Source of the DNA: an uncultured Muribaculum sp.
Lineage (GTDB): Bacteria; Bacteroidota; Bacteroidia; Bacteroidales; Muribaculaceae
Direction of reading: 5' to 3'
Length of the DNA: 64,000 nt
NCBI GenBank assembly: GCA_910578835.1
Contig: CAJTSK010000003.1
Location: forward strand, 86,130-150,129
A program made the translations under genes and the position numbers. How positions within the stretch are numbered: the first letter of the stretch is position 1; the number at the start of each line of letters is the position of its first letter. The notes under the pieces were generated by a model. The model saw only the letters and a program-made list of their open reading frames with translations. It made no database searches and was not told the origin of the DNA. Shown here piece after piece: positions 24,492 to 34,126 of this stretch.

Positions 24492-24536
24492 ACATCAAAG
24501 TCCCGCTCCTTTTCGTTAAGGTCGGGACTTTGATGT
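24492..24536 (+). terminator. attenuator terminator of the Phe/Tyr operon
   Basis: A perfect 14-bp stem (ACATCAAAGTCCCG with its complement at 24523-24536) has a 17-base loop and is followed by TTTAAA, ending 12 bases before pheA. Its 5' arm includes CCCGCT, the partner of the leader segment AGCGGG. Confidence 0.85.
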
Positions 24537-24548
24537 TTTAAACAGATT

Positions 24549-25400
24549 ATGATGAAAAAACGCGTGACAATACAAGGCGTTGCCGGTTGCTACCACGATG
24601 CTGCGGCAAGACTCTACTTTGGCGATGAGGAGATAGAGACAATTCCCTGCGACTCATTTCCGGAGATGTTTGACCTGCTTGCCGACGATGCGTCAATGAT
24701 AGGCATCCTCGCCATAGAGAACACCATTGCCGGCTCTCTTCTGCAAAACCACGAACTGCTGCGTAAGAGCCATATGCAGATTGTCGGCGAGTTTAAGATG
24801 CGTATCTCCCACACCCTTGCCGCCCTGCCCGGACAGACCATCGACGAGCTTACCGAGGTCAATTCTCATCCCATGGCGTTGCGTCAGTGTGAACAATTTC
24901 TCCACCGCCACCCTAACCTGAAGATAATCGAGAAATTTGACACGGCGGGAAGTGCCAAGGAGATTGCCGAGCATAATCTGGTCGGTCATGCAGCCGTGTG
25001 TGGCGAGTATGCGGCCAATCTTTACGGACTTAACATACTTTGCCGCGAGATTGAGACCAACAAGCGCAACTTCACCCGCTTTCTCGTAATCTCCGACCCC
25101 TTGATTGCATCGGAAATGATGCCTCCGGAAGCTGAAATCGACAAGGCATCGATAGTGTTCACCTTGCCTCACTCCAAGGGAGCATTGTCAAAAATACTCA
25201 CCATACTGTCGTTTTACGACATTAACCTTTCTAAAATACAGTCAATGCCTATTATCGGCAGGGAATGGGAATACCGCTTTTATGCCGACCTTACCTTTGA
25301 CAGTTTCGCGCGCTACCGCCAGTCAATCGATGCCGTGCGTCCCCTGCTCAACGACCTGCGAATATTAGGAGAATATAAAGCTTGCAAAAATGAAATCTGA
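24549..25400 (+). CDS. pheA: prephenate dehydratase
   Basis: It converts prephenate to phenylpyruvate, the Phe branch. The 283-residue monofunctional protein starts with VTIQGVAGCYHDAAARLYF, has the catalytic region of the dehydratase domain (residues about 5-180, including NKRNFTRFLVI), and a C-terminal ACT domain (SIVFTLPHSKGALSKILTIL) for Phe feedback inhibition. It is the first structural gene after the attenuator. The last 11 bases overlap the aminotransferase gene. ATG at 24549 or 24552 could be used. Confidence 0.94.
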   Translation: MMKKRVTIQGVAGCYHDAAARLYFGDEEIETIPCDSFPEMFDLLADDASMIGILAIENTIAGSLLQNHELLRKSHMQIVGEFKMRISHTLAALPGQTIDELTEVNSHPMALRQCEQFLHRHPNLKIIEKFDTAGSAKEIAEHNLVGHAAVCGEYAANLYGLNILCREIETNKRNFTRFLVISDPLIASEMMPPEAEIDKASIVFTLPHSKGALSKILTILSFYDINLSKIQSMPIIGREWEYRFYADLTFDSFARYRQSIDAVRPLLNDLRILGEYKACKNEI

Positions 25401-26568
25401 AAAACTCTCAATCACTCCCGCCGACAGAGTGCTGGAGGTAAAGGAATACTACTTCTCGCGACGACTGCGCGAAATAGCCGAACTCAACGCCAAAGGCGCC
25501 GACATAATATCGCTCGGTATAGGCGGTCCCGACCGTCCGCCCCACCCCGAGGTAATAGCCACTCTTGCCGAAGAGGCAGCAAAACCGGGTAATCACAGCT
25601 ACCAGCCATATGTCGGACTCCCGGCATTGCGTAAGGCAATGGCCGACTGGTATGAGAAGTGGTATGGCGTCACCCTGAATCCCGACACAGAGATTCAGCC
25701 GCTGATAGGCTCCAAGGAGGGAATCCTTCATGTATCCCTCGCCTTCCTTAATCCGGGCGACGGAGTGCTGGTTCCCAACCCCGGTTACCCCACCTACTCA
25801 TCGGTAAGCAGGCTTGCCCAAGCTGAGATATACAACTACGACCTCACGGAAGACAATGGCTGGCTACCCGACTTTGACGCGCTTGAAAAGCTTCCGCTCG
25901 ACAAGATAAAGCTCATGTGGATCAACTATCCCCACATGCCTACCGGAACTCCCGCCACAATAGAGCTGTTTGAAAAAATTGTCGCTTTCGGAAAGAAGCA
26001 CAATATCGTAATTGCCCATGACAACCCTTATAGTTTCATACTCAACGACGAGCCTCTGAGCCTGCTGCAGATAGCTGGGGCAAAAGATATAGCCATCGAG
26101 ATGAACTCAATGAGCAAGTCGCATAACATGGCGGGATGGCGAGTGGGAATGCTCGCATCCAACCCCACATTCATCAACTGGATTCTGAAAGTGAAGTCCA
26201 ATATCGACTCGGGACAGTTCAAGCCGGTGATGCTTGCCGCCGCCAAGGGACTCGCAGCGGGCAAAGAGTGGTATGACGAGGTAAATGAAGTATATGCATC
26301 GCGCCGTAAAGTGGCAGAGGAAATCATGACCACACTCGGCTGCTCATTCAATCCATCCCAAAAAGGACTTTTCCTCTGGGGCAGGATACCCGACGGCTGC
26401 GAGTCAAGCGAGGCTCTTGCCGACAAGGTGCTGTATGATGCCTCGGTATTCATCACTCCGGGATTCATATTCGGCAGCAACGGTGACCGCTATATACGTA
26501 TATCTCTCTGCGCGACCGAGGAAAACATGCGTCGCGCACTCGACCGCATCAACAACATGAAAAAATAA
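25390..26568 (+). CDS. class I/II aminotransferase, aromatic pathway
   Basis: This 392-residue PLP enzyme has the cofactor lysine in NSMSKSHNMAGWRVGM and the substrate-binding Arg near the C-terminus (YIRISLCA). Its position between pheA and the DAHP synthase gene, and overlap with pheA by 11 bases, point to the last step: transamination of phenylpyruvate and 4-hydroxyphenylpyruvate (or prephenate). The sequence alone would read only as an aspartate-aminotransferase-like protein. Confidence 0.9.
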   Translation: MKSEKLSITPADRVLEVKEYYFSRRLREIAELNAKGADIISLGIGGPDRPPHPEVIATLAEEAAKPGNHSYQPYVGLPALRKAMADWYEKWYGVTLNPDTEIQPLIGSKEGILHVSLAFLNPGDGVLVPNPGYPTYSSVSRLAQAEIYNYDLTEDNGWLPDFDALEKLPLDKIKLMWINYPHMPTGTPATIELFEKIVAFGKKHNIVIAHDNPYSFILNDEPLSLLQIAGAKDIAIEMNSMSKSHNMAGWRVGMLASNPTFINWILKVKSNIDSGQFKPVMLAAAKGLAAGKEWYDEVNEVYASRRKVAEEIMTTLGCSFNPSQKGLFLWGRIPDGCESSEALADKVLYDASVFITPGFIFGSNGDRYIRISLCATEENMRRALDRINNMKK

Positions 26569-26583
26569 AAATACCAATATATT

Positions 26584-27663
26584 ATGACTGAATTAAAACC
26601 ACTTCTAAATGGAGACATGAATGGGTTGCACCCCATCATAATAGCCGGTCCGTGCAGTGCCGAGACCGAAGAACAGGTACTCGCCACGGCTAAAGACCTT
26701 GCTAAAAACGGCATCAAGATATTCCGTGCCGGAATATGGAAACCGCGCACCAAGCCGGGCGGCTTTGAAGGCGTAGGCATCGAGGGTCTCCGCTGGCTCA
26801 AACGCGTCAAGGAAGAAACCGGAATGCTTACCTCTACCGAAGTCGCCACTCGTCAGCATGTACAAGCCGCGCTGGAAGCAGGAGTGGACATACTCTGGAT
26901 AGGCGCACGCACATCGGCAAACCCATTTGCCATGCAGGAAATCGCCGATGCCCTTCAGGAAGCAGGCAAAGATATCCCCGTGCTGGTTAAAAATCCGGTC
27001 AACCCCGACCTTGAGCTTTGGATCGGAGCCTTGCAGCGACTTTACAATGCAGGTATCCGCCGTCTCGGTGCCATCCATCGTGGATTCAGCTCTTACGGAA
27101 AACATCTATACCGCAACCTCCCCCAATGGCACATACCCATTGAGCTTCGTCGCCGCTTCCCCAATCTGCCGCTCATCTCCGACCCGAGCCATATCGGCGG
27201 TAAGCGCGAGCTGGTGGCTCCGCTCTCCCAGCAGGCACTTGACATGGGATTTGACGGGCTCATCATCGAAAGCCACTGCGACCCTGACTGCGCGTGGAGC
27301 GACAAGGCCCAGCAGGTAACTCCCGATGTGCTCAACTTCATCCTCAACACGTTGGTGCTACGCGACTCGTCGGTGACCACAGAGAGCCTCACCCTGCTAC
27401 GTCAGCAGATTGACGAACTCGACAACGAGCTTCTTGAAGTGCTCAACAAGCGTATGAGAGTGTCGCGCGAAATCGGACAATACAAGAAAGAACACCGTAT
27501 GCCCGTGCTCCAGATTGGTCGCCACGATGAAATCATGCAATCAAGGGCAAAGCTTGCCGAAGAGATGGGAATGAGCGGAGAGTTCATGTGCCGGGTGCTT
27601 GCAGCAATCCACGAGGAGTCTGTCCGTCAACAGATTGAAGTATTCAATGACCGTACCCACTAA
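26584..27663 (+). CDS. DAHP synthase / chorismate mutase fusion
   Basis: This 359-residue bifunctional enzyme is typical of Bacteroidetes. Residues 1 to about 260 form a type I beta DAHP synthase (IIAGPCSAETEEQVLATAK, KPRTKPGGFEGVG, LISDPSHIGGKREL), which starts the shikimate pathway. Residues about 268-355 form an AroQ chorismate mutase (LRQQIDELDNELLEVLNKRM). The fusion allows the mutase part to pass Phe, Tyr or prephenate inhibition to the synthase, as shown for related proteins. Confidence 0.94.
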   Translation: MTELKPLLNGDMNGLHPIIIAGPCSAETEEQVLATAKDLAKNGIKIFRAGIWKPRTKPGGFEGVGIEGLRWLKRVKEETGMLTSTEVATRQHVQAALEAGVDILWIGARTSANPFAMQEIADALQEAGKDIPVLVKNPVNPDLELWIGALQRLYNAGIRRLGAIHRGFSSYGKHLYRNLPQWHIPIELRRRFPNLPLISDPSHIGGKRELVAPLSQQALDMGFDGLIIESHCDPDCAWSDKAQQVTPDVLNFILNTLVLRDSSVTTESLTLLRQQIDELDNELLEVLNKRMRVSREIGQYKKEHRMPVLQIGRHDEIMQSRAKLAEEMGMSGEFMCRVLAAIHEESVRQQIEVFNDRTH

Positions 27664-27675
27664 TCGATTCACGCT

Positions 27676-28449
27676 ATGAAGATTTTGATTATCGGTGCCG
27701 GCAAGATGGGGTCGTTTTTCTGCGACCTGCTGAGCCAGCACCATGACGTGGCGATATTTGACACCGACCCGAAGCGATTGCTGTTCAGCTACATGTGCCG
27801 CCGTTTCAGCGACCTGTCGGAGGTAGACGACTTTGAACCCGACATGGTCATCAATGCCGCCACGGTAAAATATACAATCGATGCGTTCAAGGCGATTCTC
27901 CCTCACCTTAACGACAGGTGTATACTCAGCGACATCGCCTCTGTGAAAACCGGACTTCCCGAATTTTATGCATCATGCGGACATCCGTTCGTGTCCACCC
28001 ACCCGATGTTTGGACCCACATTTGCCTCACTCAGCAACCTGAGCAATGAAAATGCCATCATAATCGCTGAAGGCGACCATCTCGGAAAGGTATTTTTCAA
28101 GGACTTGTATAGCAGCCTCAACCTTCATATCGAGGAATACACCTTCAGCCAGCATGACGAGACGATAGCCTACTCGCTTTCGATTCCATTTGCATCGACA
28201 CTGGTGTTTGCCGGATGCATGAAGCATCAGGACGCACCTGGCACAACCTTCAAGCGTCACAAGGCTATTGCCGACGGACTGATGAGCGAGGATGACTATC
28301 TTCTGAGCGAAATACTCTTCAACCCCAACACATCGGGGCAGCTTGAAAAGATACAGCAGAAACTTGCAGAACTGCAAACTATCGTCGACCGGCGCGACCC
28401 GGTGGCGATGCAGGCATATCTTGACAAGGTACGTCAAAATTTAAAGTAA
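27676..28449 (+). CDS. tyrA: prephenate dehydrogenase
   Basis: It oxidises and decarboxylates prephenate to 4-hydroxyphenylpyruvate, the Tyr branch. The 257-residue protein begins with the NAD-binding motif ILIIGAGKMGSFFCDLL and has ILSDIASVKTGL and FVSTHPMFGPTFASL, the conserved dehydrogenase segments. It has no ACT domain, so feedback is probably at the DAHP synthase fusion and by attenuation. It is the last biosynthetic gene of the operon. Confidence 0.92.
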   Translation: MKILIIGAGKMGSFFCDLLSQHHDVAIFDTDPKRLLFSYMCRRFSDLSEVDDFEPDMVINAATVKYTIDAFKAILPHLNDRCILSDIASVKTGLPEFYASCGHPFVSTHPMFGPTFASLSNLSNENAIIIAEGDHLGKVFFKDLYSSLNLHIEEYTFSQHDETIAYSLSIPFASTLVFAGCMKHQDAPGTTFKRHKAIADGLMSEDDYLLSEILFNPNTSGQLEKIQQKLAELQTIVDRRDPVAMQAYLDKVRQNLK

Positions 28450-28459
28450 CGTAATATTA

Positions 28460-30904
28460 ATGATTTATCCCAATTCATTCGAGAATAAAATAGGATTTAC
28501 AGCAATACGCTCGCTACTAAAAGAACGATGTCAGTCATCGGCTGGTGTGGAATATTGCGATTTAATGGCTTTCTCTACCGATTTTGAGGTAGTGAAAGCC
28601 TCACTTATCTCTACCTCGGAGCTTGTCGCCATACTTGACTCGGGCGAAGAGTTCCCGTTATCGGGCATTGCCGACATCTCGCGGCTGCTTGCCACCATCA
28701 GGATTCCCGGCACTTTGATTCCGGCACAGGAGCTTATGCAGGTACGCAAAGGACTGGATACCATCGGCGCACTTGTGTCGTTTTTCAACTCAAAACGCCA
28801 TGAAGACGGGTCGGAATATCCCTATCTCGACGAAAAAGCATGCCGCCTGGTGGCTTTTCCCGAGATAATCAGGATGATTGACCGCATTGTCGACCGGTTT
28901 GGCAACATCAAGGACAACGCATCACCGGAACTTGCGGCGATACGTTCACAGCTTGCCTCTACAGCCGGTGCCATCAACTCGATGATGAGAAAGGTCATAG
29001 CACGCGCGGCACAAGCTGGATATATCGAATCAGACACCACGCCTTCGGTCAGGGACGGAAGGCTCGTGATTCCCGTTGCACCGATGAACAAAAGACGCAT
29101 AAGCGGTATTGTCCATGATGAATCGGCATCGGGAAAGACCGTATATATAGAGCCGGCGGAAATCGTGGAGGCAAACAACCGCGTAAGAGAGCTGCAACTC
29201 GAAGAGCGCAGGGAGATAGCCCGCATACTGACCCTTCTCGCCGACGACATACGCCCACATATCGATGACATTACGGCAAGCATCGCCATAGTGGGCGAAC
29301 TTGACTTCATACATGCCAAAGCGCTGTTTGCCCGCGAAATAGATGCCCGGCTTCCCGTACTGGAACCGGAACCGGAAATCGAATGGTATCACGCCGTACA
29401 CCCTGGGCTGTTGCTCTCCCTACGCCGGCAGGGCAAGGAAATAGTGCCGCTTGACATAACCCTGACAAGCAGCGACCGCATACTCATAATATCCGGACCC
29501 AATGCCGGAGGAAAATCGGTGTGCCTGAAGACAGTCGGCATAGTGCAGTACATGGCTCAGTGCGGAATGCTGCCACCCCTGTTTGAGAACTCCCACATAG
29601 GCATATTCAACGACATCTTTGTCGACATAGGCGACGACCAGTCGATAGAAGATGACCTGAGCACCTATAGCTCCCACCTCAAAAACATGAAATATTTCCT
29701 TGCCAAGAGCAGTCAGGCTACACTTGTACTGATTGACGAATTTGGCAGCGGAACAGAACCGCAGATTGGTGGCGCGATAGCCCAGGCGATACTCAAGCAG
29801 TTTAATGAAAAAAAGATGTGGGGAGTCATCACGACCCATTTCCAGAACCTCAAGCATTTTGCTGAAGACACCGATGGTCTTATCAACGGGTCGATGCTCT
29901 ACGACAGGCATCTGATGCAGCCTATGTTCAGGCTGTCGATAGGAAACCCGGGTAGCTCGTTTGCTGTCGAAATTGCCCGCAAAATCGGTCTGCCCGACTA
30001 TATAATCGCCGATGCCGAAGAGATTGTAGGCAGTGATTATATAAACATGGACAAATATCTGCTTGATATAGCCCGCGACCGCCGTTACTGGGAAAACAAG
30101 CGAATGGCGATACGCCAGAAAGAGAAAAAGCTTGAGAACCAGCTTGCCAGATATGAGGACGAGGCACAGCAACTTCGCGACAGCCGCAGAGCCATACTGA
30201 GCGAGGCAAAGGAGGAAGCGCGGAAGATACTTGAAGGAAGTAATGCCTCCATCGAGCGTACAATCCATGAAATCAAGCTCGCCCAGGCTGAAAAGGAAAA
30301 GACACGCGAGGCACGCAACAAGCTACAGGAAGAGAAGGAGCGTCTTATGACAGGTGACGACAGCGAGCACCCGTTATTGCAGAAAGCACCGAAGCGCAAG
30401 AAGCCGAAACCTGTCAACGACACCAAAAAGACCGACCGTCCTATACGTGTGGGCGACAATGTGAAGCTCGACGGACAAGGCACCGTAGGTGAGGTGCTTG
30501 CCATTGAAGGTAAAAATGCCACTGTCGCCTTCGGTGTATTGAAGACCAATGTGAAGCTTGACCGACTCAAACTCACACTCGCACAAGCACAGTCGGGAGT
30601 CAAAAACACGACTGTGCTTGGAGGAGCCACATCCGATGCCCAGCGCGAGCATCAGCTGAATTTCAAGCAGGAAATAGATGTGCGCGGCATGAGGGTCGAC
30701 GAGGCTGTGCAGGCACTTACCTATTATATTGATGACGCTATACGGTTTAATGCCAAGACTGTCAGGATACTCCATGGCACCGGCACCGGCGCGCTGCGTC
30801 AATACCTGCGCCAATACCTCGACACTGTACTGGGCGTGAAGTCATATCGCGACGAGCATGTGCAATTTGGCGGTGCAGGCATAACAGTCGTCACGCTTGA
30901 ATAA
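28460..30904 (+). CDS. mutS2: MutS2 family ATPase/endonuclease
   Basis: This 814-residue protein has the MutS2 core without the mismatch-binding domain: clamp helices (about 150-320), Walker A ISGPNAGGKS (about 345), Walker B LVLIDEFGSGTEP, a long coiled coil (about 520-635) and a C-terminal Smr nuclease domain (IDVRGMRVDEAV, ILHGTGTGALRQYL). MutS2 limits recombination or rescues collided ribosomes in studied species. It starts 10 bases after tyrA, so it is probably cotranscribed with the Phe/Tyr operon at some level. Confidence 0.95.
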   Translation: MIYPNSFENKIGFTAIRSLLKERCQSSAGVEYCDLMAFSTDFEVVKASLISTSELVAILDSGEEFPLSGIADISRLLATIRIPGTLIPAQELMQVRKGLDTIGALVSFFNSKRHEDGSEYPYLDEKACRLVAFPEIIRMIDRIVDRFGNIKDNASPELAAIRSQLASTAGAINSMMRKVIARAAQAGYIESDTTPSVRDGRLVIPVAPMNKRRISGIVHDESASGKTVYIEPAEIVEANNRVRELQLEERREIARILTLLADDIRPHIDDITASIAIVGELDFIHAKALFAREIDARLPVLEPEPEIEWYHAVHPGLLLSLRRQGKEIVPLDITLTSSDRILIISGPNAGGKSVCLKTVGIVQYMAQCGMLPPLFENSHIGIFNDIFVDIGDDQSIEDDLSTYSSHLKNMKYFLAKSSQATLVLIDEFGSGTEPQIGGAIAQAILKQFNEKKMWGVITTHFQNLKHFAEDTDGLINGSMLYDRHLMQPMFRLSIGNPGSSFAVEIARKIGLPDYIIADAEEIVGSDYINMDKYLLDIARDRRYWENKRMAIRQKEKKLENQLARYEDEAQQLRDSRRAILSEAKEEARKILEGSNASIERTIHEIKLAQAEKEKTREARNKLQEEKERLMTGDDSEHPLLQKAPKRKKPKPVNDTKKTDRPIRVGDNVKLDGQGTVGEVLAIEGKNATVAFGVLKTNVKLDRLKLTLAQAQSGVKNTTVLGGATSDAQREHQLNFKQEIDVRGMRVDEAVQALTYYIDDAIRFNAKTVRILHGTGTGALRQYLRQYLDTVLGVKSYRDEHVQFGGAGITVVTLE

Positions 30905-30912
30905 ACTGCTAT

Positions 30913-30958
30913 AAAAAAGATGTCGCACCGTAACTGAACACGATGCGACATCTTTTTT
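30913..30958. terminator. bidirectional terminator after mutS2
   Basis: AAAAAAGATGTCGCA (30913-30927) pairs perfectly with 30944-30958, with T-runs on both strands between convergent genes. Confidence 0.88.
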
Positions 30959-30979
30959 TTGTGGCTCTACAGATATTTC

Positions 30980-31882
30980 TTAGAATAGCTTGTCGGGATA
31001 TGTGCCGTTGTCATGGAGTTCGGCAAACTTCGCAACCACTCCGGGGCGGTCTGCGGCATAAGTAACACCAAACCATTTTGAATCAGTGTCGAGCACCTTT
31101 ACAGTAGCCACGCCTGAATTAATCAAATCATCAATTACATACGGGATGAAAAATTCAGCCTTCGGGGTGTTGAGATCCTTTTCAAGGAACTTTACAAACT
31201 CCGCCTCGCTGTAATCAAAATAGTCAGGGGTGAAGCCCCAAAGGTTCATCGACACGGGAGTATTGGACTGCAACTTGCACTCAACGCCATTTTCATCATT
31301 AAACACGATTTCGTGGTTATCATTGTAGCTGATGGAAGTGCGCTCGACAATTGACGACAGGTATCCGTCTTTTGTAGCACATACACCACGTGCAACCGAG
31401 CCGTTTTCAGTCATGGTGTTGCCTACGCGGAATCCTACCATGCAATAATCACCCTTCTTGTCACGCTCGCGCATAAGCTCCTTTGCCATCACGGCAAAAG
31501 CGTCGCGACCATAGAAGTCGTCGGCGTTAATCACCGCAAAAGGCTCCTTTATGACATCCTTACCCATAAGCACGGCATGGTTTGTACCCCAGGGCTTGGT
31601 GCGGTCAGCCGGGCAAGTAAAACCTTCAGGCAGGGCGTCGGTAGACTGGAATACCACCTCCACGGGGATATGTCCCTCATATTTTGAAAGAATCTTATTG
31701 CGGAAATCGTCTTCAAAATCTTTGCGGATAACGAAAACAACTTTACCAAATCCAGCCTGCATGGCATCATAAATGGAATAATCCATAATGGTCTCGCCAT
31801 TAGGTCCGAGAGGATCAAGCTGCTTGAGACCGCCGTAGCGGCTTCCCATACCAGCCGCAAGTACAAATAGTGTAGGTTTCAT
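30980..31882 (-). CDS. sugar-phosphate nucleotidyltransferase
   Basis: This 300-residue protein has the nucleotidyltransferase signature LFVLAAGMGSRYGGLKQLDP and the metal-binding FAVINADDFYGRDAF. The length and fold type resemble hexose-1-phosphate uridylyl- or thymidylyltransferases. It is the last gene of the galK-galM unit and its ATG shares one base with the galM stop (TAATG). With no galT in sight, it may convert galactose-1-phosphate to UDP-galactose directly; that is an inference from context. Confidence 0.82.
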   Translation of the reverse strand: MKPTLFVLAAGMGSRYGGLKQLDPLGPNGETIMDYSIYDAMQAGFGKVVFVIRKDFEDDFRNKILSKYEGHIPVEVVFQSTDALPEGFTCPADRTKPWGTNHAVLMGKDVIKEPFAVINADDFYGRDAFAVMAKELMRERDKKGDYCMVGFRVGNTMTENGSVARGVCATKDGYLSSIVERTSISYNDNHEIVFNDENGVECKLQSNTPVSMNLWGFTPDYFDYSEAEFVKFLEKDLNTPKAEFFIPYVIDDLINSGVATVKVLDTDSKWFGVTYAADRPGVVAKFAELHDNGTYPDKLF

Positions 31883-32925
31883 TACTTTATTGAAAATTTA
31901 TATATAATTGTCTGCTCATAATGCTCACCGGGTCCGAGAAGCTGACAGGGGAAATTACGATGATTGGGCGCATCGGGAAATCCCTGACACTCAATAGCTA
32001 CCCCGTCGTAATCATTATAGACATGACCATTTTTACCTGCCGGGCATCCGCCAAGCCAGTTGCCGGTATATACCTGGGCGCCGGGCTGCGTAGTCAACAC
32101 ATCAAGCACCCTGCCGCTCTTTTCCGACACGAGGCGTGCCGCCTTTATCACCGAGTGCTTGTGCCAGTTGTCGAGCACCCAGCAATGGTCGTAGCCCTTG
32201 CCTATCTTGAGAGCCTCAAAGTCAGCCTCAATCTCCTCTCCTATCCTCTTGCCGGCAGTGAAATCCATAGGCGTGCCTTTTACCTCGGCAATCTCTCCAA
32301 GAGGTATCTGGGTATCGTCGGTAGGAAGCCAGTGTGACGCAAAGAGCTGTAGATTGTGGTCAAGCACAGTGCCACTGCCCTCTCCGTCGAGGTTGAAATA
32401 GGCATGGTTGGTAAGATTGATTACCGTCTTCTTGTCAGTCTCGGCTGAATACTCCATCATAAGCTCGTTGTCGTCATTCCATGAATATACCACAGTGACG
32501 TCAACGGCTCCGGGATAACCCTCCTCGCCATCGGCAGAATGATAGGTAAACTTGACATGACTGCCCTTTGACTCAGATTCCCATATGCGGTTCATGAATC
32601 CTTCGGGACCGCCATGCAGGGCGTTAGGCCCGTTGTTAATGGCAAGCTGATACTCCTTGTTGCCTATTTTGAATTTACCTTTAGCTATACGGTTGGCATA
32701 GCGGCCCGGAGTCTTTCCGGCACATGGTCCATCGCCGAAATAATCGGCGGGGTCGGCATAGCCGAGCACCACGTCGGCAAGATTTCCATCCCTGTCAGGG
32801 ACAGTAACGCCGACGATACCTGCTCCAAGGCTTGACAACACCACGGACGCACCCGAATTGTTGGTCATCGTATAAATCGTGATATCTCCCTTGGGCGATG
32901 CCACGACTTTCTTTTCTATGTTCAT
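31882..32925 (-). CDS. galM: aldose 1-epimerase (mutarotase)
   Basis: It interconverts alpha and beta galactose ahead of galactokinase. The 347-residue protein has the mutarotase motifs GKTPGRYANRIAKGKF, INLTNHAYFNLDGEGSG (catalytic His) and GVAIECQGFPDAPNH (catalytic Glu). It has no signal peptide, so it is cytoplasmic. It is 27 bases after galK and overlaps the nucleotidyltransferase gene by one base. Confidence 0.94.
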   Translation of the reverse strand: MNIEKKVVASPKGDITIYTMTNNSGASVVLSSLGAGIVGVTVPDRDGNLADVVLGYADPADYFGDGPCAGKTPGRYANRIAKGKFKIGNKEYQLAINNGPNALHGGPEGFMNRIWESESKGSHVKFTYHSADGEEGYPGAVDVTVVYSWNDDNELMMEYSAETDKKTVINLTNHAYFNLDGEGSGTVLDHNLQLFASHWLPTDDTQIPLGEIAEVKGTPMDFTAGKRIGEEIEADFEALKIGKGYDHCWVLDNWHKHSVIKAARLVSEKSGRVLDVLTTQPGAQVYTGNWLGGCPAGKNGHVYNDYDGVAIECQGFPDAPNHRNFPCQLLGPGEHYEQTIIYKFSIK

Positions 32926-32952
32926 AAATCTATATATTTTTAACCGGACCGA

Positions 32953-34089
32953 TTAAATCTTTCTCGCTCCGTCAGAAACAATCACGTCATATACTTGAGG
33001 CTCATGACCATATTTCGCCGCAAATTTTTCCTTAGCCACGGCGATGAAATTGTCATATAGCTCATCTTTTACAAGGTTGATGGTGCAGCCGCCGAAGCCT
33101 CCGCCCATGATACGCGAACCGGTCACGCCACACTCCTTGGCAAGATCATTAAGATAGTCAAGCTCAACGCAGCTTACTTCATAAAGCTTCGACATGCCCT
33201 CATGAGTCTTGTACATGCGGTCACCTACAGTATCATAATCGCCACGCTGCAAAGCATCACACACATCAAGCACACGCTGCTTCTCCTCGATAACATATTT
33301 CGCGCGGTTGTAATCTTCCTCCGAGATTTTGTCTTTGACATTTTCAAGGTCGGCAAGCTCGGCATCGCGCAGAGTCTCTACGCCAAGCACCTGCGCTACA
33401 TGCTCGCATGACGCGCGACGCTTATTGTAAGGCGAATCCACAAGTTCATGTTTCACCTTGGAGTCGACAAGCACCAGCTTGTAGCCGTCGAGCTTGAAGG
33501 GGAAATACTCATATTCGAGCGAACGGCAGTCAAGACGGATAAGATGGTCTTTCTTGCCGAATACCGATGCAAACTGGTCCATGATACCGCAATTCACACC
33601 GCAATAGTTATGTTCGGTCGACTGTCCTATTTTGGCAAGCTCAAACTTGTCAATCTTATTGTCATTAAACATGTCATTGAGCGCAAAAGCAAAACAGCTT
33701 TCCAATGCAGCCGAAGAAGAGAGCCCGGCTCCAAGAGGGACATTACCGGCAAACACCGCATCAAAGCCGCCTACCTTGCCGCCTCGCTTGATAATCTCAC
33801 GGCACACGCCAAATATGTAGCGCGCCCACTGCTGACGGGGCGCATCTTCTTCATTCAATCCAAATTCGGCATACTCGTCGATATCCACCGAATATACACG
33901 CACCTTATTAGTGTCGGTCGGCTTGATTTCAGCCATGATTACCTTGTCAATCGCACCGGGGAAAACGAATCCTCCATTATAATCGGTATGCTCACCGATA
34001 AGGTTGATACGACCGGCTGAAGCATATAATGTACCGGCGGCGCCAAAACGCTCGCTAAAGTGTCGCTTTATTGTCTCTTTCATGTTCAT
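32953..34089 (-). CDS. galK: galactokinase
   Basis: It phosphorylates galactose at C1. The 378-residue GHMP kinase has the signature GRINLIGEHTDYNGG (about residues 27-41), the ATP-binding loop PLGAGLSSSAALE, NCGIMDQFASVFG with the catalytic Asp, and the third motif MGGGFGGC. It is the first gene of the operon. A TAAATTTG -7 box lies 38 bases upstream, and an 11-bp inverted repeat covers the likely -33 region. Confidence 0.96.
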   Translation of the reverse strand: MNMKETIKRHFSERFGAAGTLYASAGRINLIGEHTDYNGGFVFPGAIDKVIMAEIKPTDTNKVRVYSVDIDEYAEFGLNEEDAPRQQWARYIFGVCREIIKRGGKVGGFDAVFAGNVPLGAGLSSSAALESCFAFALNDMFNDNKIDKFELAKIGQSTEHNYCGVNCGIMDQFASVFGKKDHLIRLDCRSLEYEYFPFKLDGYKLVLVDSKVKHELVDSPYNKRRASCEHVAQVLGVETLRDAELADLENVKDKISEEDYNRAKYVIEEKQRVLDVCDALQRGDYDTVGDRMYKTHEGMSKLYEVSCVELDYLNDLAKECGVTGSRIMGGGFGGCTINLVKDELYDNFIAVAKEKFAAKYGHEPQVYDVIVSDGARKI

Positions 34090-34126
34090 AATAGCTATTT
34101 TTATTTCAGGTTAAGATTATATATGG

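Noticed and set aside
29420..30268. Long ORF of 282 codons antisense to mutS2
   Set aside because: It is a shadow of the mutS2 frame with no recognisable domain and no promoter or ribosome site.
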